Shown piece after piece: positions 1 through 7,468 of a DNA stretch of 64,000 nt. The stretch is from Candidatus Nitrososphaera gargensis Ga9.2 (GTDB lineage: Archaea > Thermoproteota > Nitrososphaeria > Nitrososphaerales > Nitrososphaeraceae). The stretch lies in contig NC_018719.1 of the NCBI RefSeq assembly GCF_000303155.1, positions 2,356,001-2,420,000 on the forward strand. The letters are read 5' to 3'. Both the position numbers and the translations under genes were made by a program. The notes beneath the pieces were generated by a model that saw only the letters and a list, made by a program, of their open reading frames with translations, did not search any database and had not been told where the DNA came from. How positions within the stretch are numbered: the first letter of the stretch is position 1; every line of letters starts with the position of its first letter.

Positions 1-184
1 TTGCCCGCTGTCGACACATTTTACTATTCCCATACCATTATCAAAATGGCATTTGCTTATTGATTTCATGTTTGCAGTGCAAACTATTTGCTTATTTGTC
101 AAGGAGTAATTGCTTGGTCAAAACCAGCATCACGCAATCCATGAAATTGAGTCGAGAAGGTGTGACTGTAAGGCGAACTAAACA

Positions 185-580
185 CTCAAGACTAGGGACT
201 ATCACTGGAACGTAACAGGTCCGCGATTTCATCAGCTTATGAGTTTTTCAAAGTACAATATGGTGAATTGGACGTAATAGTTGACGATATAGCCGAAAGG
301 GCGGCGCAGCTAGGCAGCAAGGCGATTGCCACTCTTGAAGAGTTCAAGCAATTGAGCGAGATAAAGGAACATCCAAATCAATATCCAGACGCAAATAAAA
401 TGTTATCAAACCTGTTTGCCGACCATGAAAAATTATCCGCAGCACAAGAGCAATGCTGATACAGTCGATGAAAAGTACAACGACATCGCGACTAATGACT
501 TTCTAATTGGCTTGGTTGAGCAGCATGAAAAGATGGCATGGATGATAAGGGCTCGGAAGGAAAATAATAGAATACCATAA
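185..580 (+). pseudogene. Dps/ferritin-like DNA-protection protein, decayed
   Basis: The three forward frames together spell one Dps protein. Bases 188-235 give a KTRDYHWNVTGPRFHQL-like stretch, which is the ferroxidase-helix signature. A one-base shift near 238 moves to the frame encoding EFFKVQYGELDVIVDDIAERA. A second shift near 440-450 moves to a frame ending in GLVEQHEKMAWMIRA and a TAA at 578-580. The N-terminal helix and any start codon upstream of 185 are not recognisable. Dps proteins normally form dodecamers that oxidise iron with peroxide and shield DNA. With at least two frameshifts and a lost N-terminus this copy should not make a working protein. The family call is firm; the exact 5' limit is not. 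Confidence 0.82.
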
Positions 581-651
581 ATCCTTTTTTCATAACTTTG
601 GAGCTCCGATGGCTCAATGTCTATTGAAAATTATGTTATAGAAAAATGTTA

Positions 652-725
652 TGGGCCGTAAGGGATTTGAACCCTCGACCTTTCGATTATCAGTCGAACG
701 CTCCACCAAGCTGAGCTAACGGCCC
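652..725 (-). tRNA. tRNA-Ile (GAU)
   Basis: The reverse strand folds as a complete cloverleaf: acceptor GGGCCGT paired with ACGGCCC, discriminator A, anticodon stem TTCGA/TCGAA around loop CTGATAA, and T-loop TTCAAAT. The anticodon is GAU, isoleucine. No intron is present, unlike the three other tRNA genes in the window. It sits between the Dps remnant and the aIF1A gene and is transcribed away from aIF1A. Confidence 0.95.
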
Positions 726-842
726 GTTCAATCAAAATTGCTAGCGTTATTTAAGTGTCAGCACCGGTACACTTTTAACCCTATTATTCTAGAGTAGTTT
801 TGATCCAAAATAGGCAAGAAAAAGGTACTTTCTGAATCAGAG

Positions 843-1118
843 TTGAAGGAGATGGTCATGCCTCAGGAGGGCGAACTTCTAGGCAGGGTCATAAAACTAG
901 TCGGAGGTGACAACATTATTGTCAAGTGCACCGACGGCAAGGTGAGAACCTGCAGGATTCGAGGCAAGATAAAGCGTAGGATGTGGATAAGGGACGGTGA
1001 CCTAGTGCTGATAGCTCCGTGGGACTTCAAGTCCGATAGGGCAGACATTATATGGCGCTATATCTCTGCACACGCAGAAAAGATGAAGGCAGATGGCTTG
1101 TTGCAAGGCCTAGATTAG
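843..1118 (+). CDS. Translation initiation factor aIF1A
   Basis: This is the archaeal homologue of eIF1A, an OB-fold protein that binds the small-subunit A site and helps start-codon selection. The core is clear: EGELLGRVIKLVGGDNI, CTDGKVRTCRIRGK, the basic loop KIKRRMWIRDGD and WDFKSDRADIIWRY. The usual N-terminus (GKxKVLSESELKEMVMP) is present in frame from 813, but the codon where ATG is expected (810-812) is ATA, and an in-frame TAG lies a few codons upstream. The first conventional start is TTG 843, which removes about eleven conserved residues. Either an unusual start is used or the shorter form is made. Confidence 0.93.
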   Translation: MKEMVMPQEGELLGRVIKLVGGDNIIVKCTDGKVRTCRIRGKIKRRMWIRDGDLVLIAPWDFKSDRADIIWRYISAHAEKMKADGLLQGLD

Positions 1119-1178
1119 TGGTTTTTAATAAATGAGAATACAAATATCAATATAGAGCCTGTCTGCAACCACAATCGC

Positions 1179-1343
1179 TTGGTGAGGATAGCAAAGAGGC
1201 TCGTCCGCTACAACGTGGCAGACGGCAGGGCCTCTGAAAAGGGGATGCAGGGGCGCATGCAGTATTCCTGCGAAAAATGCGGCAAAAAATTTGGCGCATG
1301 GAAGCACCTCCGGCAGCACAAGGTTGAAAGTCATTCTTATTGA
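1179..1343 (+). CDS. Mini C2H2 zinc-finger protein
   Basis: A short frame of about 54 codons ends at TGA 1341-1343 and carries one C2H2 finger near its C-terminus: CEKCGKKFGAWKHLRQHKVESH, with a CxxC pair and two histidines at standard spacing. The N-terminal half is basic. There is no ATG before the finger except one immediately in front of it; TTG 1179 or GTG 1182 are the most reasonable starts. Single-finger proteins of this kind are frequent in thaumarchaea and probably bind nucleic acid, but no specific role can be assigned. It lies just after aIF1A and ahead of tRNA-Ala. Confidence 0.6.
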   Translation: MVRIAKRLVRYNVADGRASEKGMQGRMQYSCEKCGKKFGAWKHLRQHKVESHSY

Positions 1344-1378
1344 ACACTTAAATTATCAAAATCTCGGCTACAGTTCGT

Positions 1379-1480
1379 GGGCCGGTAGTTTAGTCCGGTA
1401 GAATACCTGCCTTGCATGCTGGCTGGCAATGGCAGCAGAGGAGACGTAGGTGGTCGTGGGTTCAAATCCCACCCGGTCCA
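1379..1480 (+). tRNA. tRNA-Ala (UGC) with anticodon-loop intron
   Basis: Acceptor GGGCCGG pairs with CCGGTCC and includes the G3:U70 wobble pair, the alanine identity element. The anticodon stem CCTGC (1406-1410) pairs with GTAGG (1446-1450). The anticodon is TGC at 1413-1415. About 28 extra bases (roughly 1417-1444) follow position 37, the canonical archaeal intron site normally cut by the bulge-helix-bulge endonuclease. T-arm GTGGG/CCCAC and discriminator A at 1480 are intact. Intron edges are inferred from folding. Confidence 0.92.
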
Positions 1481-1519
1481 CTACATTTTCAAATACGTAT
1501 CCGTGATATACTGCTCTGC

Positions 1520-2226
1520 TTGGATGATGATAATGCAGGCAAAAGGTGTCAGAAAGAACTGCAGAGCTTGGCTGATCCGGAAAAAGCCGCAGTGTTGCAG
1601 CGGTTTTTCAAGGCAGGACAGGGCCAGTACGGCGAAGGCGACGTTTTCCTTGGAGTCGTTGTGCCCAAGTCAAGAGAGGTAGCCAGGAAGTTCAGCCAGC
1701 TCCCACTGGAAGAGGTAAAGGCGCTGCTCAAGCGTTCATGAGGAGCGGCTCGTCGCGCTCTTGATCCTTGCTCGGAAATATGGCGATAGTAGTGCATCTG
1801 GCAGAGAAAGAAGAAGAGAAAAGATCATCGGGTTCACCTTGAAGCAAGTGAACAACTGGGACCTTGTCGACCTCTCTGCACCGAATGCTCGGGGCGCACC
1901 TGATAGACAAAGATAGGCAGTTGCTGTACAGGCTCGCCAAGTCTGGCAGTGTGTGGGAGAGGAGAATAGCGATCATTTCAACATTTTACTTTATCAGGAA
2001 CGGAGAGTTTAACGATACTCTAAAGATTGCAGAGATGCTTTTACACGACGATTACGACCTCATCCACAAGGCCGCCAGCTGGATGCTGCGCGAAGTCGGC
2101 AAGAGGGACGCCGCAGCAGAGGAAGTTTTCCTTAACAGGCACTACATGACCATGCCCTGGACGATGCTCCGCTACGCCATTGAAAGGTTTCCAGAAAGGA
2201 AGAAGCGCCGCTACATGAATATGTGA
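1520..2226 (+). pseudogene. DNA alkylation repair (AlkD-type HEAT-repeat) protein, broken
   Basis: Three frames join into one AlkD-family protein. Frame one (TTG 1520 to about 1738) gives ADPEKAAVLQRFFKAGQGQY, GEGDVFLGVVVPKSREVARK and LPLEEVKALL. A shift near 1735 leads to HEERLVALLILARKY and NNWDLVDLSAP. Another shift near 1883 leads to MLGAHLIDKDRQLLYRLAKS, WERRIAIISTFYFIR, HKAASWMLREVGKRD and a stop at 2226. AlkD proteins are HEAT-repeat DNA glycosylases that remove bulky alkylated purines. The almost full-length similarity means the breakage is recent, but two frameshifts make an intact product unlikely. Confidence 0.85.
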
Positions 2227-2278
2227 TCGCAAGATAGGCGTTAGGTTCAAATATGGTGTTGGGGGGATGCATCCTATC

Positions 2279-2593
2279 ATGGAATACGTATACGCCGCTT
2301 TACTGCTACACAAGTTAAAGCAGAATATCACCGAGGATAGTGTTAAGAATGTTGTCAAGGCCGCTGGCGTTGCCCCTGATGACGTAAGGGTGAAGGCTCT
2401 GGTAGCGGCATTGAGCGAAGTGAATATTGAAGAGGCTCTGAAGGCAGCCCCGGTCGCAGTTGCAGCAGCCGCTCCAACAGCGGGCGCAGCGCCGGCAGCA
2501 GGCGGAGGAGCAGCCGCAGCCAAGGCGGAAGAAAAGAAGGAAGAGAAGAAAGAGGAAGAGGCACTCGAAGGGCTATCTTCCCTGTTCGGCTAA
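2279..2593 (+). CDS. rpl12: Ribosomal stalk protein aL12 (P1)
   Basis: The product is the archaeal P1/L12 stalk protein, which dimerises through its helical N-terminus and recruits GTPase translation factors through its C-terminal tail. It starts [20 protein letters not shown], has an Ala/Pro-rich hinge ([18 protein letters not shown]), a Lys/Glu-charged segment and ends GLSSLFG, the factor-binding tail. ATG 2279 is chosen over an in-frame ATG twelve bases upstream because family members begin [11 protein letters not shown] strong stem-loop terminator follows. Confidence 0.96.
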   Translation: MEYVYAALLLHKLKQNITEDSVKNVVKAAGVAPDDVRVKALVAALSEVNIEEALKAAPVAVAAAAPTAGAAPAAGGGAAAAKAEEKKEEKKEEEALEGLSSLFG

Positions 2594-2606
2594 AGCACCT
2601 ATATAT

Positions 2607-2628
2607 ACTGGCTTTAGCCAGTTTTTAT
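2607..2628 (+). terminator. Stem-loop plus T-run after L12
   Basis: ACTGGC-TTTA-GCCAGT forms a six-pair stem with a four-base loop and is followed directly by TTTTATTA. It starts 14 bases after the L12 stop and should end that transcript. Confidence 0.7.
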
Positions 2629-2786
2629 TACATCTTCTTTTTACGCACAAGCAAAAAATCGCCAACTATACACATGTGCGTTTCCAATCCAGTTGTGACT
2701 TTACTGCTAAATGATTATTACTTGAGAGCATGCATCGATAGAACCCAAAATACCCAAATACGGCGCAGGCTTTCAGAACACCTGTT

Positions 2787-3824
2787 GTGGCGATAATTGA
2801 AAAGCTGAGGCAGCTGAGCATCGTCGGGTCTATAGTCGTAATGCCGGACTTTTTCGTTGACCGCATAATCCGGCTTGAGTCAAAAGAGAAGTTTTTCGAC
2901 GCGCTGGGCAAAAAGGCTGCAAGAGGAGGCGGTAGCGTCAGAGGCGTACCGACGGCCGACGTCAAGGGCGGCAACGCTGTCAACGTCGCCTACTGCCTTG
3001 CCAAGCTGGGAGTAAAGGTAGCGTTGTTCACCGTGGCGGACGAGATAGGCGCCGCGATGATAAGACAGGCGTTTTCGCAATTTGGCGACAAGGTGACCCT
3101 CAGGATAACCAGCGGTAAGAACGGTCTCACTACTGCGTTTGAGTTTCCCCACGAAGACACCCTGGTGAACGTGATGATGAGTGACATTGGCGACAACGCA
3201 AATTTCGGCCCAGAAAGGCTGGGCTCCGAGGCTGACAGGGCCATTTTGAAGAATGCCGACGGCGTCATAGTCACAAACTGGGCCAGCAACCAAAAAGGGA
3301 CCGAGCTGACTGAATTTGCGTTCAGGAACTCGCCAAGCGCGTTCCACTTTATCGACCCTGCCGATATTGATACAAGGAAGCAGGACTTTGCGAGCTCGCT
3401 TGAAAAGCTTGCAAGCATGACCGATTGCCTCAGCATCAATGAGAACGAGTGCAACTCGCTTGCAGACGCGCTCGGCCTCGGGCACCTACTGGGCTCAAAC
3501 TACAGCGCGGACGAGGTCAAGGGCGCGGCCAAAAAGATCGCAGGGAAGGTGGGCATCAGCATTGACCTGCATTCCAAGATCGGCGCGGCCTGGTCCAACG
3601 GCAGGGAGAGCACGTTCGTGCACGCAATCAAGGTCGATGCAAAGACGATCACCGGCGCCGGCGACTCATGGGATGCTGCAGACATTATCGGCTACCTTGC
3701 CGGCCTTGACCCGCAGGAGCGACTGCTGTTTGCAAACTGCTGCGCCTCGCTCTACATCAGGGATCCGCAGGGTGAGCCTCCGGCCATGAACAAGGTCTTT
3801 GAGCTAGTAGAAAGGGTGCAGTGA
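2787..3824 (+). CDS. PfkB-family carbohydrate/nucleoside kinase
   Basis: A ribokinase-fold kinase of 345 residues that would phosphorylate a sugar or nucleoside with ATP in the cytoplasm. The N-terminal PfkB signature KGGNAVNVAYCLAKLGVKV lies near residues 56-74. The C-terminal signature TITGAGDSWDAADIIGYLAG contains the GAGD anion hole and catalytic Asp near residue 291. Substrate-specificity residues cannot be read with certainty, so the substrate is left open. The start is GTG 2787; no better in-frame ATG lies upstream. The gene stands alone, meeting a convergent small gene at 3829. Confidence 0.85.
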   Translation: MAIIEKLRQLSIVGSIVVMPDFFVDRIIRLESKEKFFDALGKKAARGGGSVRGVPTADVKGGNAVNVAYCLAKLGVKVALFTVADEIGAAMIRQAFSQFGDKVTLRITSGKNGLTTAFEFPHEDTLVNVMMSDIGDNANFGPERLGSEADRAILKNADGVIVTNWASNQKGTELTEFAFRNSPSAFHFIDPADIDTRKQDFASSLEKLASMTDCLSINENECNSLADALGLGHLLGSNYSADEVKGAAKKIAGKVGISIDLHSKIGAAWSNGRESTFVHAIKVDAKTITGAGDSWDAADIIGYLAGLDPQERLLFANCCASLYIRDPQGEPPAMNKVFELVERVQ

Positions 3825-3828
3825 TCAA

Positions 3829-4149
3829 TCAGACCAGCTTGCTTGCGTCAAACGGGTCCTTGACCGATCGGAGCATGTAGAGCATCTTTGTTATGTAGCG
3901 CTGCCTTGAAGGGACCTCGGCCAGCTTGCGCTGGTAAAAATCGATCAGGTGGTCAATAAGGCAGCCGGCATCCTTTGAATCTGACAGGTTGGCAAGTATC
4001 TGCGAGTACCAGTATTCCACTAGCGCGTCCTCGCCGTACTTTTCCTCAAGCTCTACAATGTAGGCAAAGTTGGAGTGGCATTTCCTGCATAGCCCGTGGT
4101 GTGCCTCAGCATAAGAGTTGCTCTCGTGGTGGCCGCATCTTGCTTTCAT
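3829..4149 (-). CDS. Conserved hypothetical protein with Cys/His-rich N-terminus
   Basis: Function not recognised. From ATG 4149 the product is 106 residues. Its first 30 residues hold a possible metal site: Cys5, His7-His8, His17-His18, Cys21 and Cys24. The rest is helical and charged, including a VEYWYSQILANL stretch. A longer reading to 4227 adds residues that overlap the divergent gene starting at 4190, so the shorter start is preferred. It converges with the PfkB kinase, leaving only four bases between the stops. Confidence 0.6.
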   Translation of the reverse strand: MKARCGHHESNSYAEAHHGLCRKCHSNFAYIVELEEKYGEDALVEYWYSQILANLSDSKDAGCLIDHLIDFYQRKLAEVPSRQRYITKMLYMLRSVKDPFDASKLV

Positions 4150-4189
4150 ATCTATGTGTATCAATATACGCAAAGATCCTATTTGAACC

Positions 4190-4477
4190 ATGGCAGGCAT
4201 TTTAAATGACAATGGTGTCATCATCAACTATATGATAGAAGCAGAGGACGCAGTCAGGGTAGTTGACACTGTGGCCAAGAACCTGATGGGCGTATCAAAC
4301 AACAGGTCAAACTTTGAGAGGCTGCCCGACACATTCTGGGGCTACTATGCAAGGGGCCACGACGGCAAGGGCAGGTTCGCAGTAATCGTCACGTACTCTG
4401 AAAACGCGGGCGACGTTGACGAGCTGATAAAGATGTATGAGCAGTGGGTCGCCAAGAGTAAGAAGGCGGTCAGGTGA
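4190..4477 (+). CDS. Conserved hypothetical protein, 95 aa
   Basis: A small soluble alpha/beta protein starting MAGILNDNGVIINYMIEAED, with SNFERLPDTFWGYYARGHDG in the middle and a helical, basic C-terminus. There is no signal peptide or membrane segment. Codon use matches the neighbouring GC-richer genes, which supports real coding. It is divergent from the Cys/His gene and overlaps the 3' end of the next reverse-strand gene by eight bases. I do not recognise a domain. Confidence 0.6.
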   Translation: MAGILNDNGVIINYMIEAEDAVRVVDTVAKNLMGVSNNRSNFERLPDTFWGYYARGHDGKGRFAVIVTYSENAGDVDELIKMYEQWVAKSKKAVR

Positions 4478-4780
4478 CCTGCTCTATGACCCACTCGCGG
4501 AACTTGGCTATGGCGAAATCCTCTGACTGCTTGATAAACGCAGGATCCTTGACGCGCCACTGGTCCTGAGGGATTCCGTCAAAGAATTCTTGCATACACA
4601 GAATGAAACGGAACCTCAGGTTGCGAAGGTTTTCAACAATGCCGTAGCGATACAATGTGCCGGCTATTCCACCAAACGCTTCGTCGTAGTTGCTCTTGAA
4701 CGCCGGGACCTTGAAGGTTTCGTCCAGTATCGCAATGATTTCGTCAAGGTCGCCGCGGAGCGTGATGATCGTATCATCAT
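4470..4780 (-). CDS. Conserved hypothetical protein; 5' frame unresolved
   Basis: The coding frame is clear from about 4775 down to TGA 4470: DDTIITLRGDLDEIIAILDE, then KVPAFKSNYDEAFGGIAG, RFILCMQEFFDGIPQDQW and a helical C-terminus. The start is not clear. ATG 4780-4778 overlaps the stop of the upstream MazG-like gene in the usual coupled ATGA arrangement, but it is in a frame that closes quickly; one base gained or lost near 4772-4778 would join it to the conserved frame. Either the gene is frameshifted or it starts at a non-ATG codon. The first in-frame standard start is TTG 4655. Confidence 0.5.
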
Positions 4781-5031
4781 GTTTTGGTCTTGAGCATTTC
4801 CAGCTTTTTGCTGTAGACGGCCTTTATATTGGCGTCGATGTCAAGGCTGTATTTCGTTGCTAGGTAGTAGAGCAGGGCCGCGGATTCTGTAATCTCTATC
4901 TTGGCGTGCTCGACATTGTTCTTTTCCATGGCAAACGCGATCTCGCCTATTTCCCTCACAAGATGAATGAAGGCTGCTGATCTGTTTTCGCCAAACTTTC
5001 TGTTATAGTATTCAACTGCAACAGAGCTCAT
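4777..5031 (-). CDS. MazG-like nucleotide pyrophosphohydrolase domain protein
   Basis: An 84-residue all-alpha protein resembling the MazG/dUTPase-like fold. HLVREIGEIAFAMEKNN gives the first ExxE-type helix, EITESAALLYYLATKYSLDI the second, and the C-terminal IKAVYSKKLEMLK resembles the family's final helix. Such proteins hydrolyse non-canonical or excess NTPs to NMP and pyrophosphate. The usual ExxExxE...EExxD metal ligands are only partly matched, so catalytic activity is uncertain. Its stop overlaps the ATG of the next gene, suggesting a two-gene transcript. Confidence 0.6.
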   Translation of the reverse strand: MSSVAVEYYNRKFGENRSAAFIHLVREIGEIAFAMEKNNVEHAKIEITESAALLYYLATKYSLDIDANIKAVYSKKLEMLKTKT

Positions 5032-5147
5032 ATTATTATCATGGTTGACGCGGCACCGGATATAAAAATTAGAGGTCCGGCATTATTACTGTATTACATG
5101 TTGTAGTCATCATGAAACTGATTTTTCACATTTAAACATAATAATAA

Positions 5148-5197
5148 GAAGGAGATGGGGATAGCAACTGTTGCTATCCTGCCATCCCCACCTTCTT
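5148..5197 (-). terminator. Long hairpin downstream of the 118-aa secreted protein gene
   Basis: GGATAGCAA (5159-5167) and TTGCTATCC (5171-5179) form a perfect nine-pair stem with a CTG loop. Outer arms GATGG/CCATC and GAAGG/CCTTC extend it with mismatches. In the direction of the 5212-5568 gene the hairpin follows the stop by about 15 bases and is followed by TTCTTATTATTATG, as expected for a terminator; an RNA-stability role is also possible. Confidence 0.6.
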
Positions 5198-5211
5198 CAT
5201 CTTTCATGCGG

Positions 5212-5568
5212 TTAGGGCAATAGGTTGCCGAATTGGATGTTCTGGTTTATGGTTGGAACATTGATCTGGACGTTTCCGTTTGCTCCATTCTGTGTGGCAC
5301 TTTGGCTTATGCTGCTTGATATTGACTGTATAAGGTTCGCGGAACCGGAGCCGGTGGCAACGGCTACTCCTGCTGCAATGTTGTTGCTAACTGCGACAGG
5401 GGTGTTCACCTGTACGTTAAGTTGGGTTGAGACTTGGACATTGTTGTTGATTGTGTCTTGCACTATAGAGCTTGGCGTGATAGCAAAGGCAGCTGGCACT
5501 ATTCCCATCACACCAAACGCGGCTACCATGCCTAACAACGAAGTCGATGTCAGGGTGTTTCTGATCAT
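5212..5568 (-). CDS. Secreted Q/N-rich repeat protein (curlin-like composition), 118 aa
   Basis: Residues 1-29 form a signal peptide: basic start, hydrophobic LLGMVAAFGVMGIVPAAF and AFA cleavage motif. The mature part is almost free of Lys, Arg, Cys and aromatics and is rich in Asn, Gln, Ser, Val and Ile with alternating polar/hydrophobic residues, for example DTINNNVQVSTQLNVQVNT and ISQSATQNGANGNVQINVP. That pattern resembles curlin or other beta-solenoid amyloid subunits. The protein is probably exported; amyloid formation is an inference. It is divergent from a second protein of the same type at 6053. A hairpin follows the stop. Confidence 0.75.
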   Translation of the reverse strand: MIRNTLTSTSLLGMVAAFGVMGIVPAAFAITPSSIVQDTINNNVQVSTQLNVQVNTPVAVSNNIAAGVAVATGSGSANLIQSISSSISQSATQNGANGNVQINVPTINQNIQFGNLLP

Positions 5569-6052
5569 GTCAAGGTGGTTGTAAAAACATTGGAAATAAG
5601 GGATACACCATTTTGTCTTTCGCTAAATCTTTTATTGTTGCTTTTAATTTTTTGATTTTGGCAAAAACTCATTGTAAATTTGCAATATCTTGTTGAATTG
5701 CAATAGAATGATTCCCCAAACCCGTCAAGGATGACTCTTGTCCCAAAAATGTACAGTTGTAATTCAAAATAATATCGGGTAACAAGTGCGTTCAAGCATT
5801 TGCAGAATAGTCATGAGGTGCTTATCAGTACTATGGGACGGTGTACACATTTAGGCATTCCCTTGTGGAGAACATGGCACACAAGTCTAATTAGTGAAAA
5901 ATGGAAAACAGACTAGTATCACTATGCCGATATCCATAAAGTTTCTGCTATTCCAGATTAACTGAGCTGAAAATCATGGTGCTAATTTTGTGTTTTATTA
6001 AAAGACAATAATTCTAATCCTTTAAAGACAATAATTTCACCACCCCTTCGAC
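5569..6052. other. AT-rich divergent intergenic region
   Basis: These 484 bases separate two divergent secreted-protein genes. They contain long A/T runs (for example around 5622-5660) and no open frame with coding character. A plausible TATA element for the 6053 gene is TTTTATTAAAAG near 5994-6005. Nothing else, such as an RNA fold or tandem repeat, was recognised. Confidence 0.5.
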
Positions 6053-6430
6053 ATGAGAACTCTACCTATCGGCCTAATGGCCGCAAGTCTTATGGTGGTC
6101 AGTGCAGCTGTTCCGGCATTTGCACTGAACCAGAGCACCATCATAAATAGCAACGACAATGTCAACCAAGGCAATGTCCAACTCTCAAAACAGTGGGCAA
6201 AGGCAACGACGACAACTAATCAAGGCGTCAACCGCCCACAAGCGTCAACAAACCAGCTTGCTGTTGGTTCTGTCCAAGTTGGCGTAACAAGTCAGGACAA
6301 CAGTCAGACCTCGACCTCAGGCAACTTCATAGGCCAGTCTTCCACACAAAGCGCAAACAACATTCACGTCTCATCGAGGACTACCACCACTTCGCAAACG
6401 GCCGTATGTGCAGTGTTTGCGGCCTGTTAA
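6053..6430 (+). CDS. Secreted Q/N/S/T-rich protein (curlin-like composition), 125 aa
   Basis: An N-terminal signal peptide (MRTLPIGLMAASLMVVSAAV, then PAFA) is followed by a mature chain of short polar repeats rich in Gln, Asn, Ser and Thr: NSNDNVNQGNVQLSKQW, QVGVTSQDNSQTSTSGNFIG, QSSTQSANNIHVSSR. It ends CAVFAAC, with two cysteines that could form a disulfide. Composition and length match the divergent 118-aa protein and the polar repeats of the 969-aa protein downstream, so the three probably belong to one extracellular structure. That grouping is inference. A T-rich terminator follows. Confidence 0.7.
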   Translation: MRTLPIGLMAASLMVVSAAVPAFALNQSTIINSNDNVNQGNVQLSKQWAKATTTTNQGVNRPQASTNQLAVGSVQVGVTSQDNSQTSTSGNFIGQSSTQSANNIHVSSRTTTTSQTAVCAVFAAC

Positions 6431-6448
6431 GCGCTGATGCCGACTAGC

Positions 6449-6474
6449 TCGGCCCTCTTTTTTCTTTTTGATAT
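6449..6474 (+). terminator. T-rich terminator
   Basis: CTCTTTTTTCTTTTTGATATTTTAT begins about 20 bases after the stop of the 125-aa secreted protein gene. It is a typical archaeal oligo-T termination tract without a strong stem. Confidence 0.5.
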
Positions 6475-6623
6475 TTTATAAAATTGCTATACAGTGATTA
6501 AAGTAGCCAGTTTTGATCAAGTCGTAGCAAAGGAAACTTGGAGCAAAAACGCGATCTGCTCAATAGAAGATTGCGTTAGAGCCATCAAGTTCAATGCAAA
6601 CCGCAGCTCTATTGATATCCTGT

Positions 6624-6890
6624 CTATATTCGGATCTGCATTTTCCCGATTACTTCGCCGATTTGATTGTACTTTCTAAGAAAACGCTGTCCTCTTTCAG
6701 TTATGTTGTATGTTTGCGTATATGCATCGTATTCTACCAGGCGCCTCTCTGTCAAGAGTGAAAGATAGTCTGTCGCCTGCACGTAGCTAAGGTAGACTCT
6801 GTGCATTATCTGTGGCTTGCTCAAACTGTTGTTAGCGATAGCTTCCAATATTTGACCTATTATATCTATTTGAGTTCTATACTGCATCAA
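6624..6890 (-). CDS. Winged-helix transcriptional regulator (HTH_45-like)
   Basis: An 88-residue single-domain DNA-binding protein. The order is helix 1 (TQIDIIGQILEAIA), the helix-turn-helix SKPQIMHRVYLSYVQATDYL, recognition helix and wing (LLTERRLVEYDAYTQTYNIT), then ERGQRFLRKYNQIGEVIGKM. This matches the archaeal winged-helix family that often begins with a 'RTQIDIIGQILEA' segment. It lies inside the surface-protein island, next to the AbrB-like gene on the same strand, so it is a candidate local regulator. An AATTCTAGA word lies about 55 bases upstream of its start. Confidence 0.8.
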   Translation of the reverse strand: MMQYRTQIDIIGQILEAIANNSLSKPQIMHRVYLSYVQATDYLSLLTERRLVEYDAYTQTYNITERGQRFLRKYNQIGEVIGKMQIRI

Positions 6891-6983
6891 CTAGAACACC
6901 ATTATAGAGTGTCTTTCAGTAAGCATATAGGTCTTTCTACGCCGAATTCTAGAAAATATTAGTATAACATCACCTAACTTAAG

Positions 6984-7262
6984 CTAGGGGATGACCCTAA
7001 TTTCCCATGCCCCTGCGATCAAATTTTCACGCTGGAGCTTCATGATCAGAGTGTTGGCCTTGGTGTGTTCAAACAAAGCGAAAATATCTCCCGGCTGCAC
7101 TGGAAAGAAATTCCGGATTTTCTTTGTTATCGTAAAGCGGTATTGTGAATCTATTGTGACAGTGTCCAAGACGTATAGCACGTCATGGGCATAGTAGTTA
7201 TTGGTAGTAGTATCCTGCAATAACGCATTATCAGGCTGATAAGGTGGTTTATTAAATCGCAA
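6984..7262 (-). CDS. AbrB/SpoVT-like transition-state regulator
   Basis: A 92-residue protein whose middle part reads as a swapped-hairpin AbrB domain: VTIDSQYRFTITKKIRNFFPVQPGDIFALFEH, matching the family pattern of a beta-strand, a short R-F-T-I/KKIR turn and a PGD turn. The N-terminal 30 residues are Asn/Tyr-rich. AbrB proteins dimerise and bind AT-rich operators. It is divergent from the 969-aa secreted protein and could control it; the shared intergenic DNA is AT-rich and contains the AATTCTAGA word. Confidence 0.65.
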   Translation of the reverse strand: MRFNKPPYQPDNALLQDTTTNNYYAHDVLYVLDTVTIDSQYRFTITKKIRNFFPVQPGDIFALFEHTKANTLIMKLQRENLIAGAWEIRVIP

Positions 7263-7427
7263 TACATAAGCGTCGTGTAGATTAAATTCTTTAAGCTTTC
7301 CCTGAATATTTCCTATATGCCCTTCTATAAGAAAAATTCAATCTAGATACTCGTAAATTTAACGAGCAGCCGATACGTCTAGAATTGTACAACATATTAT
7401 TTAAGCATATTATCACATTAGAATGTA

Positions 7428-7441
7428 ATAATTATATAAAC
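7428..7441 (+). promoter_or_regulatory. TATA-like element for the 969-aa secreted protein gene
   Basis: TAATTATATAAACC lies about 30 bases ahead of the TTG start at 7469, which is the position and composition expected of an archaeal TATA box serving a transcript with a short leader. Confidence 0.5.
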
Positions 7442-7468
7442 CAAAATTCTACTGTTTGAATTATTCTA

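Noticed and set aside
2041-2523. Reverse frame of 160 codons across the AlkD remnant and L12
   Set aside because: Complement of the Ala/Gly-rich L12 hinge; low-complexity product and no start context.
6494-6679. Forward frame of 61 codons after the 125-aa secreted protein
   Set aside because: It lies past a T-rich terminator, overlaps the convergent winged-helix gene and lacks coding character.
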